DNA from: Billgrantia pellis
GTDB lineage: Bacteria; Pseudomonadota; Gammaproteobacteria; Pseudomonadales; Halomonadaceae
Direction: 5' to 3'
Assembly (NCBI RefSeq): GCF_008297955.1
Contig: NZ_VTPY01000007.1
Coordinates: forward strand, 124,001-188,000
Length of the DNA stretch: 64,000 bases
Below, piece by piece: positions 51,994 through 60,858 of the stretch. The notes beneath the pieces were generated by a model. It was not told the origin of the DNA. It did not search any database and saw only the letters and a list, made by a program, of their open reading frames with translations. Positions within the stretch are counted from its first letter, which is position 1; every line of letters starts with the position of its first letter. Position numbers and translations under genes: made by a program.

Positions 51994-52212
51994 GGGTTCC
52001 TCTGCTCGAATGGCTCCCATAGCGGGAAACGCAACTGTCCCCCATTGATATGGTGCTGAAAAGCTTATTGAGGTAATTATGGCTGCCTTGGTTAAGGTAG
52101 GGGAGGCCCCTCCCGGGGCGATACCCCATTAACGTTTTGAGTGTGGAAATAACATGATGCCATCGCTGCTCCTCTCCCTTGGCATGGGCATGGGCTCGAC
52201 CATGAGGTCTCA

Positions 52213-52974
52213 ATGCTGATGCTGGAGCTGCTCTCGCCGCTGTCGGGCGGGCTCAACCTTAGCCTGGTGGCGCTCTCGGCGCTGACCTCGGCGCTCTCCG
52301 CTGCGGCCGGCATCGGCGGGGGCACGTTGTTGATCATCGTGCTGGCCCAAGTGATGCCGGCGATGGCGCTGATCCCGGTGCACGGCATGGTCCAGTTGGG
52401 CTCCAACGGCGGACGCGCGGTGATGACCTGGCGCCATGTACGCCGGGATATTGTTGCGGCTTTTCTACCGGGCGTGGTGGTCGGGGCCCTGGCCGCGGCC
52501 TGGCTGCTGGTGCGTCTGCCGTCGGGAGTACTGGAGCTGTGCATCGCCGCCTTCGTGCTCTATTCCAGTTGGGGGCCTGGTTTGCCACAGCGAGCGGTGG
52601 GGCGCACCGGCACCATGATCGCCGGTGCCGTCACCACCCTGCTGTCCAGCCTGGTAGGCGCCAGTGGCCCCATGGTGGCCTCGTTCATCAAGCTCGGCAT
52701 GAGCGAACGGCTGCCGCGGGTGGCCACCTTCGCCACTTGCATGACGCTGCAGCATCTGACCAAGGCGTTTATCTTCGGCTTCGCCGGCTTTGTCTTCCGC
52801 GACTGGCTGGGGCTGATCTTGGCAATGGTGGCGGCAGGATTCCTGGGCACCTGGCTGGGGCTGCGGCTGCTGCAGCGCGTGACCGACAGCCGCTTCGACT
52901 TCCTCTTCAAGTGGGTACTGACGCTGCTGGCATTGCGCTTGATCTGGTTGGGTGTGCAGCGGCTGGCAGGATGA
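52213..52974 (+). CDS. TauE/SafE-family sulfite/organosulfonate exporter
   Basis: 253 residues, about eight membrane helices in two repeats. ALTSALSAAAGIGGGTLLI is the first TauE repeat motif and VTTLLSSLVGASGPMVASFI the second. The family exports sulfite, sulfoacetate and similar anions, but the substrate here is unknown. The ribosome site is weak (GAGGT). The upstream 218-bp gap holds a GC palindrome (about 52098-52118) and no other recognisable signal. Confidence 0.82.
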   Translation: MLMLELLSPLSGGLNLSLVALSALTSALSAAAGIGGGTLLIIVLAQVMPAMALIPVHGMVQLGSNGGRAVMTWRHVRRDIVAAFLPGVVVGALAAAWLLVRLPSGVLELCIAAFVLYSSWGPGLPQRAVGRTGTMIAGAVTTLLSSLVGASGPMVASFIKLGMSERLPRVATFATCMTLQHLTKAFIFGFAGFVFRDWLGLILAMVAAGFLGTWLGLRLLQRVTDSRFDFLFKWVLTLLALRLIWLGVQRLAG

Positions 52975-53085
52975 ACGCGGAGCAGACCGTTCTGCTGGCG
53001 TGCGGCATGAAGGGTTCATGGGGCCGCTTATTTCCCCTGGTGGGTTTAGACTCAAGATAACCTGCGTTCAGAGAAGGATCTTGTC

Positions 53086-53508
53086 ATGAGCCGCTTCGTG
53101 TCTTCGCTATTGGCCCTGCTGCTGCTGACCGGCTGTTCTTCCGTGGGCGACCTGCGCGATAGGGCACAGGTGCTCATCCCCGGACAGTCTTACCAAGTGC
53201 TCACGGCAGGCCAGCGCTACTTCACGTTCACGCTGGAAGCACCCGCTCGCGTGGTGCTGGAAAGCCTCACTTTTCCCGGAGATGAGGGCGTCGTGTCGCC
53301 TGCGGGCCAGCTGCTCGACGTCGATGGGCAGATCGTGGCACGCGACTGGACCAGCGGCGAGGGCAGCAATTTTCGGATCGAGCGTGACCTGGAAGCCGGC
53401 ACCTGGTATCTGCGAGTCACGACCCCACATGCGGGCCCCTCGGCCTACGGAGCAATGGGGCGCGACTACCCCTACAGGGTGCTGTTGACGCTCGAGAACG
53501 AGAACTGA
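53086..53508 (+). CDS. Small lipoprotein with a PPC-like beta domain
   Basis: 140 residues. A signal peptide ends in the lipobox LLTGC (Cys17), so it is a membrane lipoprotein. The remainder is beta-rich, with YFTFTLEAPARVVLESL and TWYLRVTTPHAGPSAYG, resembling bacterial pre-peptidase C-terminal (PPC) domains. It has no catalytic motif. Function unknown; it is convergent with the DUF2061 gene. Confidence 0.7.
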   Translation: MSRFVSSLLALLLLTGCSSVGDLRDRAQVLIPGQSYQVLTAGQRYFTFTLEAPARVVLESLTFPGDEGVVSPAGQLLDVDGQIVARDWTSGEGSNFRIERDLEAGTWYLRVTTPHAGPSAYGAMGRDYPYRVLLTLENEN

Positions 53509-53519
53509 CGATGAGGGAG

Positions 53520-53711
53520 CTAGCTCAGCAGTGAGGATTGGCGGCGGTTGACGTATCCCCAGGCCTTCTCGTGCAGGAAATAAGCGACCGTATTCACGCT
53601 GGGCTCGATCAGCGCGATCATGCCGCCCAATACCCAGCTTCCGGTCAGCAGGTAGGTCACGCCAAACGCCACGCAGAAATGCACGACGGCGAAGGTAGCG
53701 GTCTTCTTCAT
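53520..53711 (-). CDS. DUF2061-family small membrane protein
   Basis: 63 residues from the ATG at 53711; longer frames upstream are less likely. Two membrane helices, with KTATFAVVHFCVAFGVTYLLTG (split at the loop) and GGMIALIEPSVNTVAYFLHE, match DUF2061. The conserved E-P-x-V-x-T-x-x-Y-x-x-H-E run is present. Function unknown. Confidence 0.75.
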   Translation of the reverse strand: MKKTATFAVVHFCVAFGVTYLLTGSWVLGGMIALIEPSVNTVAYFLHEKAWGYVNRRQSSLLS

Positions 53712-53822
53712 GGTGTTGGTTCCGCAAGTGAGAATCATGCTCAAAGAATACGCATGTCGCTGTCATAGCGTAAGCGGATTTTTTGGATGGAATCGATAGT
53801 GCGAAACAATCGCTTCCGCGGC

Positions 53823-54851
53823 CTATGCCCCTTGGGTTTCGTCCGATGAATAGAGCGTGCTGGGCTCGAGAGGAAAGGAGCTGCGCGTTGCATATCGTGT
53901 CCCGCTGATGACTTGCGAACTCGGAACGCTCCCCTCCAGGTTTTCCTTCGCATCTCGTACCCACTCGGCCGGTGTGGCTTGGCGCAGAAAGCCGAGCAGT
54001 GCGCTGAGACGCCGGGGCCGGGGGCCGTAGGCATAGAGCAGCGTGACGGGAAGCGGCGAGGCGCTCCACTCTGGAAGGCAACGTACCAGCGAGCCAGGAT
54101 GAGCACGTTCGCGGGCGCTGGCCAGCCAATCAGGCATGACACCCAGGCCATGCCCTTGGGAGATAGCGTCGCCATGCAACATCTGCTGGTCCACCCGAAA
54201 GCGCGAATCGGGAGGCTGAAAACGAAACTCTCCCTGCGTTGGGTGGCTGAGTGTCAATCCTTGCTCGGTTTCGCCGAGCAGGTCGATCCATGCATGCCGG
54301 GATAGCTCACGGGGATGCTGTGGGGCGCCATGGCGTACCAGGTAGCTAGGGTGGGCATAGAGTCCACAGCTAAGCCAGCCCAGGGTTTCCTGGTGCAGCT
54401 CGCTTCCGAGAACCTCGCCCAGCCAGATGCCGACCGCCTGGCTGTCAGCCTTCATGGGCGGCGCGCCGTGGACTTGTAGCGTCAGACGAATGCCTGGGTG
54501 CATGTCCATGAACGTGGACAGTCGCGAGGCCAACCAACTGCGCGCCAGCGCATTGTGGGTCGTCACGAGCAGCTCGCCGCTGACCTCCTCGCTCAGTTCT
54601 TCCAACGCTTGCCGGCCTTGTTCGGCGAGTTCGAGGATCTGCCGACAGTAGCTATGAAAGAGCTGGCCTGCCTCGGTGGGCAGCAGCCGGTTGGATTGCC
54701 GGCGCAGCAGGGTCTGGCCCAGTTGACGCTCGAGCTGGGAGATACGCCGGCTCAACGTCGACTTGGCCAGATTCAAGGCGCGGGCACTGCGAGTCAGACT
54801 GCCTGAGCGCATGACATGGTCGAAGGCAAGAAGCTCGTCGAAGTCGTGCAT
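53823..54851 (-). CDS. LysR-family regulator next to the siderophore uptake genes
   Basis: 342 residues from the ATG at 54851; the longer frame is rejected because it covers the promoter. The helix-turn-helix is at residues 5-62 (FDHVMRSGSLTRSARALNLA, KSTLSRRISQLERQLG), and a type-2 periplasmic-binding-like domain follows. The C-terminus is about 35 residues longer than usual and low in complexity. A Fur-like box lies 52 bp upstream, and the first substrate-binding protein is divergent. It may regulate the adjacent uptake genes. Confidence 0.83.
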   Translation of the reverse strand: MHDFDELLAFDHVMRSGSLTRSARALNLAKSTLSRRISQLERQLGQTLLRRQSNRLLPTEAGQLFHSYCRQILELAEQGRQALEELSEEVSGELLVTTHNALARSWLASRLSTFMDMHPGIRLTLQVHGAPPMKADSQAVGIWLGEVLGSELHQETLGWLSCGLYAHPSYLVRHGAPQHPRELSRHAWIDLLGETEQGLTLSHPTQGEFRFQPPDSRFRVDQQMLHGDAISQGHGLGVMPDWLASARERAHPGSLVRCLPEWSASPLPVTLLYAYGPRPRRLSALLGFLRQATPAEWVRDAKENLEGSVPSSQVISGTRYATRSSFPLEPSTLYSSDETQGA

Positions 54852-54902
54852 GATGGCAACCGCTGGAGGGAAGACCCAAGTATTGTGCCAGCATAAAGGA
54901 CA

Positions 54903-54915
54903 AATGAAAATCATT
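54903..54915. promoter_or_regulatory. Fur-like box upstream of the LysR gene
   Basis: AATGAAAATCATT matches the Fur core AATGATAATCATT at 12 of 13 positions. It lies in the divergent gap between LysR and the siderophore-binding protein. Confidence 0.6.
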
Positions 54916-55026
54916 GCGCTTTCTTGAAGGCTGCTCCTGAACTTCCGGTCGCAGGGTTCTGTTTCCTGCAACGCACCGTTGCGGCAATAACCTCATGGAT
55001 CGTGCTAGCGTCTCTTCTTCGTTGTG

Positions 55027-55039
55027 ATTGATTCTCATT
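55027..55039. promoter_or_regulatory. Fur-like box upstream of the first siderophore-binding protein
   Basis: On the minus strand AATGAGAATCAAT matches the Fur core at 11 of 13 positions. It ends 14 bp before the start codon, so bound Fur would cover the ribosome-site region of DNA and block transcription. Confidence 0.6.
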
Positions 55040-55053
55040 ATTCCGGAGATACG

Positions 55054-55941
55054 ATGATGCCCAGCAAGTGGTTGGTACCGGCACTGTCCATGGCGATGGT
55101 CGCTTTGCCCCTGGCGGTTCATGCCGAATCGTCCGGGGCCGGGGGCAAGCCCTCCGTGGTCAGCTTCGACTGGGGAAGCACGGATACGCTGGCAGCTCTC
55201 GGTCTCGAGGAATATCTCGTCGGCTTGCCGCACCCATCGGCACCGGACTACGTGGCGCATCTGCTCGAGGATCGTACCGATGTCGGCAACCTCAAGGAGC
55301 CGGATGTCGAGGCGGTAACGGCAGCCCAGCCCGAACTGATCCTGGTGACCGGCCGCCAGGGCGACGCCGGCCAGGCACTCAATAAAGTCGCTGAGGTGAT
55401 GGATGTCTCCTTGACCGAAGGGGCTTTCTTCGAAACTTACAGCGACAAGGTGCGGCACCTGGCTGAGCGCTACGACGCCGTCATGCAGGCCGAGGCGGCT
55501 CTCGAAGAGCTCCACGCCTACATTGAGCGCGCACGCGGGTCGCTGCCCGGGAAAGGATCAGTGATCGTGGTGACTCACAACGACGGTAACTACTCCCTGC
55601 GCCACGAGCCGGTCGTTTTCGAGTTGCTTCAGTTGGATACGCCGGCCGTGCCGGAAGACGTGGAATCTCTCGAGCGGGGCGGTCGCGCCTTCACCCCCAT
55701 GACGCCCGCCACCATGGCGCGTATGAACCCTGACGTACTGCTGGTGGTGGACCGCAGCGCAGCGATTGGCCAGGCACCGTTGGATGTCAGTGCGCTCAGG
55801 GAGTCGCTGACCGCTGCGGGAGGTGGAGAGATCGCCGTTGAGTTGCTGTCCCCCGGTCTCTGGTATCTCTCCGGCGCCGGGCTCGAGAGCGTGCGCGCTC
55901 AAGTCGACGAGGTCGTGGCGGCGCTCGGAAAGCGCGGATAG
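55054..55941 (+). CDS. Siderophore ABC transporter substrate-binding protein (FatB/CeuE-like)
   Basis: 295 residues from the ATG at 55054 (GGAG six bases upstream; 55057 also possible). A signal peptide (to AVHA at about residue 24) is followed by a class III binding-protein fold with a long central helix: SFDWGSTDTLAALGLEEYLV, DVEAVTAAQPELILVTGRQG and the C-terminal lobe MARMNPDVLLVVDRS. It is the FatB/CeuE type for catecholate or similar ferric siderophores. It stands alone before a second binding protein and the permease genes. Fur-like boxes flank it. Confidence 0.85.
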   Translation: MMPSKWLVPALSMAMVALPLAVHAESSGAGGKPSVVSFDWGSTDTLAALGLEEYLVGLPHPSAPDYVAHLLEDRTDVGNLKEPDVEAVTAAQPELILVTGRQGDAGQALNKVAEVMDVSLTEGAFFETYSDKVRHLAERYDAVMQAEAALEELHAYIERARGSLPGKGSVIVVTHNDGNYSLRHEPVVFELLQLDTPAVPEDVESLERGGRAFTPMTPATMARMNPDVLLVVDRSAAIGQAPLDVSALRESLTAAGGGEIAVELLSPGLWYLSGAGLESVRAQVDEVVAALGKRG

Positions 55942-56032
55942 GTCTCGTTGTCCCTACGACCATGGCGATGGGTGCATGTTGCGAATTATCGAACGATGCG
56001 TTGCCACTGAAATGTAGGCAGCCATTAACTCT

Positions 56033-56051
56033 GATATTCATTATCATTCAG
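56033..56051. promoter_or_regulatory. Fur-like box upstream of the second binding protein
   Basis: The minus strand holds AATGATAATGAATATC, matching the Fur 19-mer over its first nine core bases and most of the rest. It is 51 bp before the start codon at 56102. Confidence 0.65.
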
Positions 56052-56101
56052 CCTGTTCGCGCTGCTGTGATCGGTGGCGCCTGCTCGAATCAGGAGAGCC
56101 C

Positions 56102-57037
56102 ATGTTACCGCTCCTTTCCAAGCCCCTCCGACCGGTCACCATTGGCCTTGCGATCCTGCTTGCCCTGGCTGTCATGCCGGCCCAGGCAGCTACCGTGACG
56201 ACCGCTTACGGAGACATCGAAGTGCCAAGCGCCCCCGAGCGCGTGGTGACCCTCCATGAAGGCGCCCTCGATACCGCTTTGGCGGTTGGCATCACTCCCT
56301 TGGGCGCCGTCACCACCCGTGGCGGGGACGGGGTGGCTCACTACATCGAGGCCCATCTCGACGACGAGCGCCCCGCCATTGTCGGCGTGGTGCGCGAGAT
56401 CAATCTCGAGGCTGTGCTTAGTCTTGAGCCGGACCTGATCCTGGCTCCACCGCAGCTGCCGGAGGCACAGTATCGGCTGCTCTCGCGCATGGCGCCGACC
56501 GTGGTGCCGCTATCCGAAGGGCTCGGCCCCGAACTGTGGCGGGACGAAACGCGCCTGTACGCTCAGGCCTTGGGGCGAGAGGCGGAAATCGACGCGTTGC
56601 TCGAGCAGGTGGATGCGAGAGCCGCCGAAATTGCCGAGCGTACCGTTGCCGATGAGGCACCCAGCGCCGTGCTGGTACGCTGGATGCCACAAGGTCCCAT
56701 GGTCTTGTCTGACGACCTGTTTACCGCCGGATTGCTGCGCGCTGCCGGCGTAGCGATCCACGATGCCGGCCTGGTGCAAGAGGGCAAACCGCACAGCGAT
56801 ACCTTGAGCCTGGAGAACCTCTCCCGCGTCGATGCCGACTGGCTATTCCTGGCGACGCTCAACGAGGAAGGGCGCGATGCGCTCGAAGCTGCCAAGATGT
56901 CGCCGGCCTTTGCCCGCCTTGACGTGGTCGCCCGCGACCAGGTCGTGCCGGTCGACGGCCAGCTGTGGTCGAGCGCCTCCGGTCCGCTGGCGGCGCTGGC
57001 AATTCTGGATGGGCTAGACGCAGCGCTGACGCCTTGA
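56102..57037 (+). CDS. Iron-siderophore ABC transporter substrate-binding protein (FecB/FhuD-like)
   Basis: 311 residues with a signal peptide ending AQA (about residue 29). It is a periplasmic binding fold: VPSAPERVVTLHEGALDTAL, INLEAVLSLEPDLILAPPQL, and LDVVARDQVVPVDGQLWSSA. Typical of citrate- or hydroxamate-siderophore uptake. Its stop overlaps the following permease start (TGATG). It probably serves the FecCD-like permease and ATPase that follow. Confidence 0.88.
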   Translation: MLPLLSKPLRPVTIGLAILLALAVMPAQAATVTTAYGDIEVPSAPERVVTLHEGALDTALAVGITPLGAVTTRGGDGVAHYIEAHLDDERPAIVGVVREINLEAVLSLEPDLILAPPQLPEAQYRLLSRMAPTVVPLSEGLGPELWRDETRLYAQALGREAEIDALLEQVDARAAEIAERTVADEAPSAVLVRWMPQGPMVLSDDLFTAGLLRAAGVAIHDAGLVQEGKPHSDTLSLENLSRVDADWLFLATLNEEGRDALEAAKMSPAFARLDVVARDQVVPVDGQLWSSASGPLAALAILDGLDAALTP

Positions 57038-58059
57038 TGGACGCGGTTCCTCATTCGGGCGTTTTTTCGGCCCGCCATCTCTTCATGAGGCTGGCGGGCC
57101 TGATGGTGTTACTGGCCATGATCTGCCTGGCCAGCCTGCTGCTGGGCGCCGGCGATGTCGGCCCGGCCCGGGCGCTTGCCGTATTGATGGGACAGGGCGA
57201 CGCGGAGGCCAGGTTCGTCCTCGGCTCGCTGCGTTTACCGCGTACCTTGATCGGGTTGGTGGTGGGGCTTTCGCTTGGTGTGGCCGGCGCTCTGCTGCAG
57301 GCGGTCACGCGTAACCCCCTGGCCGAGCCGGGGCTGCTGGGTGTCAGTGCGGGTGCGGCCTTCGCCGTCGCGCTGGCGCTGCTATTGGGGGCCACGGCAA
57401 CGACGATGCGGGTCGGCGTGGCGCAGCTCGGCGCCATGGTGGGCTGCCTCTGCGTGCTCGGCGTGGCCCGGGTGAGCGGGACCGGCAATGATCCGGTGCG
57501 TCTGGTACTGGCCGGTGCCGCGTTGACGGGACTGTTGCTTTCGCTCACCTCGCTGCTGCTGCTGTTCGATCAGCGCGCCGCGGACGAGATCCGCTTCTGG
57601 ATCGTCGGCAGCCTGGCCGGACGCCGACTCGAGCATCTCGTTGCGATTCTGCCCAGTCTGTTGCTGGCTGGCGGTCTGGTACTCGCCATGGCCCGCCCCC
57701 TGGCGGCAATGGCGTTGGGTGAACGTATCGCCAGCGGTCTCGGGCATCGTCCTGGGCTGATTCGACTGCTGGTGATCGTGGCCGTGGCGCTGCTGGTGGG
57801 GGCCGCCACCGCCACGGCAGGTCCCATCGCTTTCATTGGCCTGGTTGTGCCGTTCACCGCCCGAGCGCTGGCTGGCCCCGATGTTCGCCGCACCTTGTGG
57901 TTCTGTCTGCCGTTGGGGCCGCTGATGGTGATTACGGCCGACATCGTCTCGCGCATAGTGGTTGCTCCCTCGGAGATGCCGCTGGGTGTGCTCACGGCCC
58001 TGTGTGGTGCACCGGTGCTGATTGCCGTGGTAAGAGCGCGGCGAATGCCGACCCTTTGA
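57037..58059 (+). CDS. FecCD-family iron-siderophore permease 1
   Basis: 340 residues from the ATG at 57037. Nine to ten membrane helices with family signatures RLPRTLIGLVVGLSLGVAGA, LLQAVTRNPLAEPGLLGVSAG, and the ATPase-coupling region ATATAGPIAFIGLVVPF. It forms the membrane channel with the next permease. The start codon overlaps the binding-protein stop. Confidence 0.93.
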   Translation: MDAVPHSGVFSARHLFMRLAGLMVLLAMICLASLLLGAGDVGPARALAVLMGQGDAEARFVLGSLRLPRTLIGLVVGLSLGVAGALLQAVTRNPLAEPGLLGVSAGAAFAVALALLLGATATTMRVGVAQLGAMVGCLCVLGVARVSGTGNDPVRLVLAGAALTGLLLSLTSLLLLFDQRAADEIRFWIVGSLAGRRLEHLVAILPSLLLAGGLVLAMARPLAAMALGERIASGLGHRPGLIRLLVIVAVALLVGAATATAGPIAFIGLVVPFTARALAGPDVRRTLWFCLPLGPLMVITADIVSRIVVAPSEMPLGVLTALCGAPVLIAVVRARRMPTL

Positions 58060-58068
58060 GGGAGGATC

Positions 58069-59226
58069 ATGGGAAGGGAGAAAGCCGCCATGCGCTGTGA
58101 TGTGTCAGCCCAAAACCAGACGCGACAATGGCCCGCTGAAGAGCGATGCGAGGGGGCCGCAAACGATGTCGTCGCCCCTTCGGGGCATTGGCGTCTGGCG
58201 TGGCAGGCGGCGGACGGCAGGGTGCCCTGCAGCCTGTTGATCGATCGGCGCGCTTTCGGGGCCGCCTTGGTCCTGCTGATGGCGCTGTTGATGGCTTCAC
58301 TCGCCTACTTGGCCATGGGTAGCAACCCGCTGGCGCCACAGGCGGTGCTACCGGCGCTGGTGGGGCGTGGCGACATAATGGCCGTATTTCTGGTACAGGA
58401 ACTGCGCCTGCCGCGCCTGGCCGCCGCCTGTCTGACGGGCGCCGCTTTCGGCGTGGCGGGCTGCCTGATGCAGACCCTTGCCCGCAACCGTCTGGCCACA
58501 CCGGGCATTATCGGTATCGACAATGGCGCTACCGCCTTTGCCGTGGCCTCGGTGATCGGACTGGGCGTCTCTCTGGCGCCCCCCGCCATGGCCTTGGTGG
58601 GTGCGTCCACCGCCGCCGCCTTGACCTTTGGCCTGGCGGCCGGTGGCGGCACCCGGGGTTATCGCTTCATCGTTGCCGGTATTGGCGTCGGCGCCGTGTT
58701 TGGCGCCATCACCCAACTGCTGATGGCCAAAGTGCACATCGATACCGCCAATGCCGCCTACCCCTGGACGGTCGGCTCGCTCAACGCCCGTCCGGCGGGG
58801 GCCGTCACACTCCTCGCCGTTGGCTTACCGCTCGGCTTGGGCGCCGCCCTCTGGCTCACCCGCGCGCTCAGCCTGATGCGCTTCTCGGATGCCGTGGCGT
58901 CCGGTCTTGGTCTGCGTGTCTCACAACGACGCTGGCAGGTGCTGGTGGTCTCGGTGTGGCTGACCGGGCTTGCCGTTGCCGTGGCCGGCCCAGTGGGGCT
59001 GATCGGCCTGATCGGCCCCGAGATCGCCCGTTCGCTTTCCTCGCCGCGGGGCGTGCCGGTCGTTGCCTCGGCCCTGGCGGGCGCGCTGGTAATGGTGCTG
59101 GCCGATCTGGCGGGAAGGGTGCTGCTCGCTCCCATCGAGATCCCGGTGGGCATCGTCACCGCCGTGGTGGGTGGCCCCTGGCTGCTGTGGATACTGCTGC
59201 GACCGGCTTCGAGGAATCTGGCATGA
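58069..59226 (+). CDS. FecCD-family iron-siderophore permease 2
   Basis: 385 residues from the ATG at 58069 (GGGAGGA upstream). An N-terminal soluble stretch of about 60 residues (SAQNQTRQWPAEERCEG...) is longer than usual; the true start may be later. The membrane part has LRLPRLAAACLTGAAFGVAG, QTLARNRLATPGIIGIDNGA and VAGPVGLIGLIGPEIAR. It pairs with permease 1. It overlaps the ATPase gene by 4 bp. Confidence 0.92.
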   Translation: MGREKAAMRCDVSAQNQTRQWPAEERCEGAANDVVAPSGHWRLAWQAADGRVPCSLLIDRRAFGAALVLLMALLMASLAYLAMGSNPLAPQAVLPALVGRGDIMAVFLVQELRLPRLAAACLTGAAFGVAGCLMQTLARNRLATPGIIGIDNGATAFAVASVIGLGVSLAPPAMALVGASTAAALTFGLAAGGGTRGYRFIVAGIGVGAVFGAITQLLMAKVHIDTANAAYPWTVGSLNARPAGAVTLLAVGLPLGLGAALWLTRALSLMRFSDAVASGLGLRVSQRRWQVLVVSVWLTGLAVAVAGPVGLIGLIGPEIARSLSSPRGVPVVASALAGALVMVLADLAGRVLLAPIEIPVGIVTAVVGGPWLLWILLRPASRNLA

Positions 59227-60038
59227 CGCAACATGAACTCGCCACCCGTGACCTGACCCTGTGCCATGGCCGCGCGACGATCATCGATCGCTTGGCGCTC
59301 TCTCTGCCGGCGGGAAAGGTCACCGCCATCGTCGGACCCAACGGCTGCGGCAAGTCCACCCTGCTGGCCGGCCTCTCACGGCTACACGCGCCCAAGCAGG
59401 GGGCCGTACTGCTCGATGGCAGAGACATCCAGCAGCTGCCGGCGCGGGAACTGGCCCGGCGCCTGGCCTTACTGCCCCAGGAAGCCACCGCCCCGGAAGG
59501 GCTGACCGTGGCAGAGCTGGTACGCTTCGGCCGGCAACCGCACCAAGGCTGGCTGCGCCAGTGGTCGGCGGAGGATCAACGGATCGTGGGCAAGGCGCTT
59601 GTCGCGGCAGACGTGAGCGAACTGGCGGACCGCCCCCTGGACACTCTCTCGGGCGGCCAGCGCCAGCGCGCCTGGATCGCCATGACCATTGCCCAGGAGA
59701 CGCCGCTGCTGCTGCTCGACGAACCCACCTCGGCGCTCGACCTCGGCCACCAGATCGAAGTCTTCGAACTGGTAGGCCGGCTCGCCGCCGCCGGACGCAC
59801 CGTGGTGATGGTGCTGCACGACCTCGCCAGTGCCTGTCGCTACGCTGACCATCTGCTGGCGCTGCGCAACGGGCAATTGATCGCTGCCGGACCGCCCGGC
59901 GAAGTGGTCACCACCGACCTGGTGCGCCAGCTCTACGACATCGAGTGCACGCTGATCCCCGATCCCGCCACCGGCAGCCTGCTGCTGGCCAACGTAAGGC
60001 GGGCGGGCAGAGTGAAGAAGCGTGAGGGCGAGGGCTGA
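59223..60038 (+). CDS. Iron-siderophore ABC transporter ATP-binding protein
   Basis: 271 residues. Walker A GPNGCGKST (about 38-46), signature LSGGQRQRAW, Walker B LLLLDEPTSALD and H-loop MVLHD are intact. FepC/FecE subfamily. It energises the permease pair upstream and closes the operon. The end is 195 bp before the convergent hcp gene. Confidence 0.94.
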   Translation: MTQHELATRDLTLCHGRATIIDRLALSLPAGKVTAIVGPNGCGKSTLLAGLSRLHAPKQGAVLLDGRDIQQLPARELARRLALLPQEATAPEGLTVAELVRFGRQPHQGWLRQWSAEDQRIVGKALVAADVSELADRPLDTLSGGQRQRAWIAMTIAQETPLLLLDEPTSALDLGHQIEVFELVGRLAAAGRTVVMVLHDLASACRYADHLLALRNGQLIAAGPPGEVVTTDLVRQLYDIECTLIPDPATGSLLLANVRRAGRVKKREGEG

Positions 60039-60156
60039 CAGCCCAGGCTTCGTTGCCCTCAGCGCGATAGAACGCATTGAGCCGGTGAGCACGAGCGAAA
60101 CGGCACAGGAGAGGAAAAACTGGCATCGCCTGTCAGCGATATCGTATACGACACGG

Positions 60157-60183
60157 CACCAGCGTTCGATGCAAGCGCTGGTG
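60157..60183. terminator. Hairpin between the ABC operon and hcp
   Basis: CACCAGCG (60157-60164) and CGCTGGTG (60176-60183) form an 8-bp stem with an 11-base loop in the convergent gap. There is no clear T-run, so function as a terminator is tentative. Confidence 0.4.
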
Positions 60184-60233
60184 TCGCGCCGTGCAAGCCC
60201 CCCCGACGAGCGGGCAGGGCAAGGGCGAGCCGA

Positions 60234-60752
60234 TCAGGACTCGATCGGGGCGCGCCAGTCGTCGGAACCGGAGGTGCCGGCGACGGTGTGTTCCCAGTCG
60301 ATCTTGCGGTAGGCCAAGGAGACATCCATTAGCTGAGTGAACTCGGCCTTGGTCATGTCCTGGGCGTGCGGCATGCGCAGGTTGATGTCGACGATGGTGG
60401 CGTCGGTCAGGGTGGTGGTGAAGAAGTGCTCCTGCTTGCCTTCGACCGAAGTGCGGTACCACTTCAGTTCGACGTTGGGCAGCATTTCGCCGGAAGCCAG
60501 TGCGTTGTACATCAGCGGGACGGCCTTGTTTAGCGCGACGGTAAAGACAAACGGCTTGTGGGCGCGCTGACCGGAGGGCTGGCCGGACTGCGGGTCGGTG
60601 GGCACGGTCACGACGTGCTTGAATTCCTGGACCAGCATCTCGTCTTCGTGGCCTTCCACGTAGATGTTGCCCACGGAATCCGGGGTGAAGGCACCGGCGG
60701 TAATGTTGCCCTGGGTCTGGCCTTCGATGCTGATGTAGCAAGGTGTCGGCAT
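60234..60752 (-). CDS. hcp: Orphan Hcp, type VI secretion tube protein
   Basis: 172 residues, normal for Hcp. The opening MPTPCYISIEGQTQGNITAG and the later EFKHVVTVPTDPQSGQPSGQ are hallmark Hcp sequences. Hcp hexamers stack to form the inner tube of the type VI system and are secreted. No other type VI genes are in the window, so this is an auxiliary copy depending on a cluster elsewhere. A sigma-54-type promoter and tandem palindromes lie upstream (60806-60943). GGAG precedes the ATG at good spacing. Confidence 0.95.
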   Translation of the reverse strand: MPTPCYISIEGQTQGNITAGAFTPDSVGNIYVEGHEDEMLVQEFKHVVTVPTDPQSGQPSGQRAHKPFVFTVALNKAVPLMYNALASGEMLPNVELKWYRTSVEGKQEHFFTTTLTDATIVDINLRMPHAQDMTKAEFTQLMDVSLAYRKIDWEHTVAGTSGSDDWRAPIES

Positions 60753-60805
60753 GAGTCTGCTCCTTGACGAAGTAAGAGAAATGTCTCGATGGACAAAACG
60801 TTAAA

Positions 60806-60821
60806 CGCAGAATGCGTGCCT
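60806..60821 (-). promoter_or_regulatory. Sigma-54-type promoter of hcp
   Basis: On the minus strand AGGCACGCATTCTGCG has GG-N10-GC spacing and the GGCACG core of the -24 element; the -12 reads CTGC. Predicted start is near 60796, giving a leader of about 44 nt to the hcp ATG. Type VI hcp genes are often RpoN-dependent with a VasH-type enhancer-binding protein. Confidence 0.65.
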
Positions 60822-60858
60822 GATGAGAAAAAATTAAAACAATACAAAGGCATACTGC

